From the NCBI GenBank assembly GCA_026929865.2, contig CM049402.1:26729001-26793000 (forward strand): a DNA stretch of 64,000 bases, read 5' to 3'. The DNA is from Hyperoplus lanceolatus (taxonomy: Eukaryota; Chordata; Actinopteri; Uranoscopiformes; Ammodytidae). Shown one piece after another: positions 59,701 through 64,000 of this stretch (within the stretch, counting starts at the first letter, position 1; each line of letters begins with the position of its first letter). The position numbers and the translations under genes are program-made. The notes beneath the pieces are model-generated. The model worked only from the letters and a program-made list of their open reading frames with translations, was not told the origin of the DNA and made no database searches.

Positions 59701-62700
59701 ACACTGAACATCTCACTGAAACGGCAATAAATAAGTTACTGCACCAGGGGTTTGTTTGCCAAGAAATAGTTTCAGCAGGTAATTTCCAGAGATTGTAATG
59801 TCAACATTATTGTTTGCTATAGAGATACAACATATTGATTAGATGCTTTAGATGTACAGGTAGGTAACTCATCATGCTAAACTAGGCTAACCACATTCTG
59901 ACTCCAGTTCTATAACAAGACAGACATACATGAGACTGATTCAATTATCTTCTCATCTCCCTCTATGAGAGAAAGCAAAAAAGTGTATTTCCCAAAACCT
60001 CACATTATTATGTTTAAAACTGGAATCAGAATAAGGATTGCACAGTATGTCTATTTTAGAGAACCACTTGTTTTCTTGAGGGGTTCTTAACTCATTTGAG
60101 TATGATTTTTTGCAATGTTTCAAGCCTGACGTTACATTCCTTGGTAGTACTGTATACTGTACGGACTACTCTGTGTCTAGATGGGCAACAAACAAAGAGG
60201 ATCTTCCATTATTCTCCTGTACCATACCCAGCCATAATGACAGAGTACCGATAAAACTGCTCAAAATCACCCAGGCTGTAGTGGACATGGGGGCGGGAGG
60301 CGGGTGAACATAAAGCAGAAGAAAGGTGAGCTTTAAGATGTAATTATGCTCTTGAGGGCTTAATCACCAGCCCGACACGGCACGGATTCCATAGCAACTA
60401 TTTGCCACATGGCAATTAAATACGTCCTTTTGCTTCAGAAGAGCAAGGGGGCTTCAGGTTGGGTGGGTGAAAGTGAAGGCTTGGAGGTGGGAGAAAGGAA
60501 AGGGAATTAACGAGCAGAGCTATGGAGGATAAAAAGGGAGGGTGGGAGTGAAGAGGTGTTAGTGATGAGATTGTCTGCCCGTCTGGCTTGACTTTAATTG
60601 GGATGTAGCTCAAATGTAATGTCGAGTGATGGCTGTGTGGGAAGCTGGCTAGAAAGAAGCCAGAGCTCTGGGAGGAGAGAGAGATGGCGCGATAAAGGAA
60701 GCTGCAGCAGGATACTCCATGCAGTGTGACACTCAGGGAGAAGAGATGGGGGGACTGCAAAGGAGGATAAGTTGAGCTATCTGGAGAGATATCTCATGGA
60801 GAGACAGTGAGGTGGAACTTGGTGGTGAGAAGGTACAGTCACAAGCCTCCAAAGCCAATGCACATGCAGCCACTTTCAATGCAGAACAAGGTAAAGGCAT
60901 GCTGGAGGAGTGTTTGGATAACGGGTAACAGATGAGTATAGAGAGGTTTGCCACTTTCCCATTGCTTAGCCCATGGTTTCGCAGGCTTTTGCTGCCTGTT
61001 TATGGGTCAAATTAATTCTCATGATTCCGGCAATAGACTTGTCACTTGGCCATGTGGATTTGTGTATGGCATCACAATGAATTTCCAAGTGTATGGAGGG
61101 AGCTCCTCATGTAACCATACATTCATTTCAATATAAGTCTTTAATTGTTAAAATGTATTTTTAAGAACTATTTATTTGATCCCTTTATTTAAATAATAAT
61201 AATAATCTGCAACAATATATTCAGTGACCTCTAGGTGGGGTTGGATAAACTCTAGTTTTGTCCATTTGAGACATATTTAGTCAGGAAATACATTGTGATA
61301 TGTTATTACTGTATTGGTCAATCAACAGAAAATGAATCAGCAGCGAGTCAAGTAAATATGCTAAAGATTTGCCTCTGCTTTTTCCCTGTTTTTCTTTTGT
61401 CTACAATGATAGTAAATTGACTAACTTTGGGTTTAGAATTGTTTAGATATATCCACCTGTGATCTGGAAACTTGTAATTGGCATTTTGCACAATTTTCTG
61501 AATTGATTATTTGACAATGCATTCCAAGAACCAATAATAAAAAGTGTCAGTCCTTCCCTCTTTTCTCAAATGTACCCTGAATATTTGAGTGTATGTAGTG
61601 TACGTTTTTTTTTTCTAGAAGCCTACAGTACTTAAGGATTTAATAAATTGTATGGCACTGTAGAAATTGATCGAAAGACTGATTTGATTCAATATTAGAT
61701 GCTATGGAGACATGAGAGGAACGATGGGAGATGAAGGGAGGGTTGTGGGCTGTGGTGGATGGGGGGGGGGGGTGTACCTGCATGCGTTCTGTGCTGACCA
61801 TCAGGGGCATATATCTCAGTAAAGCCCTCACCAAGGAGCCTGTCCATGGGTGACTCCCTGCCAGGTTCGTAGTCGCTGTCTCCGGCTTCACTGTCTCCAC
61901 GGCCGCTGTCCTTCAGGCTGAACTTGTCCATCTCATTCAGGGCATATCTGCAAAGAGAGACAAACAGAGATGTAATGCATTTTTGATATAGGCCTGGCTG
62001 ATTATTGACAATAATAATAATAATATCAAATGGTTTTAGAGAATGCCATGCTACTGGTGGATAATAAGGTGCACTGAGAGGCAAAAGGCGCTTCTGCAGA
62101 AAAGGTTTTACATAACATTATGTAAATGTGAAGTTGTTCGGGATACAGTTTGACTCTAAACCAAAAAGCTACTGGATATGGATATCATGGACTTTGTGGA
62201 TGTTCTGACAACAGAGGAATGTGTGTGGAAATGTTTTTACTTTGATGTTGTAACAAAGTACAAACGCATATTCCTGAATTGCGAACTTACTTCACAATAG
62301 ATGTCAATAAAGGCTTTAAAAACATCATGTTGCACGTGTATTACCTGTAGCTCCTGGTATATTTGTTGCCTCTGAAGCTTGGTCGTGGCTGGTACTGGCC
62401 CTGATGGAGCATGGACAGAAGCTGTGAGACTTGCTACAATCCCAAGGGAAACAAAACGGACGAAAAAAAGGACAAAAGACAAAAACAAAAGGAAAAAATG
62501 AAGAGGGAAAATGAATGGAGTCGAACAAGCAAGGTCACAAGACAATGTTGGAAGGGGGTTGGGGTATTGTGGGGAAGGGTCCAGGGTATGGGAGATGGCA
62601 TGAATTCATGACTTGTTCCTGAATGTGATGGTCAACAAAAATATGACACAAAGGGCTGAAGGTAACAGAATATGGGAGCAAGGGATAAATTCAGAACAAA

Positions 62701-64000
62701 TACTGAATATAAGACAAAGGAATGTGCATATTATATAATATTGGACAGAAATATTGGTATTTCCTTTCGTTTTAGCAGATGCATAAGAACAATAGAGCTG
62801 TATGTGTGTACTAGTTTTAGCAAAAACAGCAGTCCTGAGAGATCATCCTGGTTTTAAATTAACTACACACATAAAATAAACATGTCTTGTTTTGTCTTAC
62901 CTCAACAGGTGGTGTGGCGTGGGCCAGCTCCAGGGCAAAGTTCTCTGCTACATGATTGGAGGAGATGGTGACCAGGCTGTTGAGGGACTGGCGGCTATGA
63001 TGGCTCTGCCTGCTCCCCAGGGTGCCGCCTCTATCAGGTGCAGGGGAGGCTGAGGGGGAGCGTGGGTGGGCGCACACCGGCAGGGTCCCGTTGACGGTGG
63101 GAACCAGGGTGATGTCGGCCTTGTGGATCTGCCTGGCGGGCTTCTTGGGGTGGTTCGTGTAGCTGTTCTCCGCCACGCGGCAGTTGTAGTTGTGCCTGGG
63201 GTCTTTCTTCTCGCGACTGCAGCGGGCGGTGGCGAACATCACCATCACGATGAGCAACAGAGCGCAGACGGCCCCCAGAGAGATGATGACTATGAGGGAC
63301 AGATCCAGCGAGGCCTGGCCTGAGCCGTCGGTGTAGAGAGGGGGCATGATGGCCATGGTCTCCTGCAGGGACAGTCTGAGGAGGGCCCCTGTGGACAGAC
63401 GACTGGTGCCCCTGTCCTGCACCTCCACCCTGATCTCCATCACCTCCCGCGGTGCCTGCTCCAGGCTGGCGTTGGTTCTGAGCTCACACCTGCGAGCGTC
63501 CATCACAAACAGCCCGTCCTCGTTGCCGCCGACGATGGAGCAGCTCAGCTCTCCGTTGGCGCCGGCGTCGCGGTCTGTGACTTTGAAAGCGGTGATCAGC
63601 TGACCCGGTGATGCATACTTCCACACAGGCAGTTCGGCGGTGTGATTCCGGAGGGAGGGGGAGTGGATGACGGGCGAGTTGTCGTTTTCATCCAAGACGG
63701 TCAGCAGGACGGTGGTGTTGGTCGATAGCGAAGGGTTCCCCCCGTCCCGTGCCTGAACTGTGAAGGCGATCCGGTTGACGTCTTCGTGGTCAAAGCTGCG
63801 TAGGGCATAGACGGCTCCGTTAGAAGGGTCAATGGTGACATAGGTGGAGATGGGGCTCCCCTGAACCAGAACATCTATGATAGAGTAGGTGACTTGGCCA
63901 TTTGTGCCTAGATCTGGATCCGAGGCCACCACGGTCATCAGGTAGGCTCCAGGAGAGTTGTTCTCGGATTTGAAGACCTCGTAGCGGCTCTTCTCAAAAA
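55827..64000 (-). CDS. pcdh19: Protocadherin-19 (delta-2 protocadherin), 5' end outside window
   Basis: Single-pass homophilic adhesion protein of the plasma membrane, known in neurons, where the family acts with N-cadherin and the WAVE actin regulator. Four coding segments were joined by eye: 62901-64000 (partial), 62345-62433, 61778-61947 and 55827-56779. Phases agree (0, 2, 1) and every junction has GT-AG. Visible in order: EC5 and EC6 cadherin repeats, a membrane segment, a basic juxtamembrane stretch, the CM1 block ([17 protein letters not shown]), the CM2 block ([17 protein letters not shown]), a WIRS-like FSTFGK, and the C-terminus [18 protein letters not shown]1 plus CM2 define delta-2 protocadherins. 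The tail sequences [21 protein letters not shown] and [16 protein letters not shown] match what I know of PCDH19 rather than PCDH8, 10, 17 or 18. No frameshift or internal stop, so it looks functional. The start codon, signal peptide and EC1-EC4 lie beyond the right edge. Confidence 0.93.
56939..58300. mobile_element. Possible decayed hAT-like element in pcdh19 intron 3
   Basis: The left end CAGGGGTTTTCAAAGTGTG at 56939 is a classic hAT terminus. At the right, GCGCCCCACAATTTGAAA (about 58284) resembles its inverse. G/C runs occur near 57340-57383. No clean 8-bp duplication was found, so the right boundary is uncertain. Confidence 0.4.
57430..58007. mobile_element. TAGCC-ended element, copy B (578 bp), inside pcdh19 intron 3
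   Basis: Same family and orientation as copy A, with direct repeats tgaatctgg at 57421-57429 and 58008-58016. An 8-bp duplication plus a shared terminal G would indicate hAT, while a true 9-bp duplication would suggest Mutator. The two copies cannot settle this. It inserted into an older repeat (56939 to about 58300). Confidence 0.88.
61778..61947 (-). CDS. pcdh19: pcdh19 exon 3 (CM1 motif)
   Basis: 170 bp, between the acceptor ctttgcag (ends 61948) and the donor gcag|gtacac (GT at 61777-61776). It encodes [20 protein letters not shown] and on through [30 protein letters not shown], the conserved CM1 cytoplasmic motif of delta-2 protocadherins. Entry phase 2, exit phase 1. A G-rich run lies just beyond the donor on the + strand (61760-61772). 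Confidence 0.92.
62345..62433 (-). CDS. pcdh19: pcdh19 exon 2 (89 bp)
   Basis: Found from the protein, not from an ORF call. The acceptor (ttgtag) precedes 62433 and the donor (acag|gtaata) follows 62345. The exon encodes [20 protein letters not shown] and then RGNKYTRSY plus two bases of an Arg codon, which exon 3 completes. The entry phase is 0 and the exit phase is 2. Because 89 is not a multiple of three, skipping this exon would shift the frame of the rest of the tail. The intron to exon 1 is 467 bp and the intron to exon 3 is 397 bp. Confidence 0.9.
62901..64000 (-). CDS. pcdh19: pcdh19 exon 1, 3' part (EC5, EC6, transmembrane, proximal tail)
   Basis: The frame is open from the window edge to a splice donor (gag|gtaaga) whose last exon base is 62901. 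It encodes calcium-binding cadherin motifs (DPDLGTNGQ near 63906-63917, DENDNSP near 63690, DRDAGANGE near 63570), then a roughly 27-residue hydrophobic segment at about 63228-63308, followed by Arg/Lys-rich residues as a stop-transfer signal. The cytoplasmic part includes [19 protein letters not shown] and a Ser/Arg/His-rich stretch ([20 protein letters not shown]). The exon continues about 106 residues past the membrane segment without an intron. Reading through the donor adds 13 codons before a stop at 62859-62861. Confidence 0.92.

Larger units (their letters stand above)
56780..61777 (-). other. pcdh19 intron 3 (4998 bp)
   Basis: Bounded by the donor after exon 3 and the acceptor before the last exon. 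It contains a TAGCC-ended element copy (57430-58007) within what may be an older hAT-like insertion (56939 to about 58300), a short G run at 59220-59231 and a purine-rich stretch at about 60420-60840. Long open frames in the purine-rich part (for example the minus-strand Ser/Pro/Leu-rich frame at 60416-60760) are compositional artefacts. Confidence 0.85.

Noticed and set aside
63066-63603. + strand frames opposite pcdh19 exon 1
   Set aside because: Antisense shadows of the GC-rich coding exon.
1-64000. tRNA, rRNA or snRNA genes
   Set aside because: No cloverleaf with A and B boxes, and no rRNA or U-snRNA sequence, was recognised on reading. tRNAscan-SE and Rfam would decide.

Overview
This window is vertebrate nuclear DNA, almost certainly from a ray-finned (teleost) fish. 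The evidence is a single recognisable multi-exon gene with GT-AG introns (a delta-2 protocadherin), very dense CA/GT, TA and CT microsatellites, and a crowd of DNA-transposon relics of the kinds common in teleosts (hAT, piggyBac, pogo-like, Tc1-type foldback, TTAA- and 3-bp-TSD MITEs). There is no bacterial, viral or organellar gene organisation, and I saw no CRISPR array, operon, rRNA or tRNA.

Layout. The right end (55.8-64.0 kb, minus strand) holds the 3' two thirds of pcdh19. The window edge cuts exon 1 within cadherin repeat EC5. Exons 2, 3 and 4 follow at 62345-62433, 61778-61947 and 55827-56779, with matching splice phases and an intact C-terminus carrying the CM1 and CM2 motifs and a WIRS-like motif. 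Everything to the left (1-55.3 kb) is a gene desert on the 3' side of pcdh19. I found no other host gene there. This fits my recollection that mammalian PCDH19 is also flanked on its 3' side by a desert, although only the desert itself is visible here.

Transposable elements account for most of the structure in the desert. The main ones are: a 401-bp MITE (4287) with a second copy at 48766; a perfect-ended palindromic Tc1-type MITE (7235); two GGGGAGA-ended elements (8021, 18450), the second with a pogo-like acidic C-terminal relic and an L2-like LINE 3' end inside it; a CpG-rich TIR element (14571); a 569/578-bp repeated element with 8-9 bp target duplications (17087, and 57430 inside pcdh19 intron 3); a nested MITE composite (23253-24988); and a 201-bp TTAA MITE (31149). 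At 31901-35416 a TTAA-flanked element is interrupted by a 2284-bp Buster-type hAT transposon with a perfect 8-bp duplication and a broken BED-finger transposase. At 41.6-49.5 kb a piggyBac relic lies next to a 6.3-kb element with CTG target duplications that carries a broken zinc-finger transposase.

No undescribed functional system is evident. The items most worth a second look are the 6.3-kb element, whose ends and transposase do not obviously belong to the same superfamily, the nested hAT, the 17087/57430 element pair, the 47.8-kb 45-bp-stem hairpin, and the exon structure and tail of pcdh19. All family assignments are from reading the sequence by eye. No database search was run.
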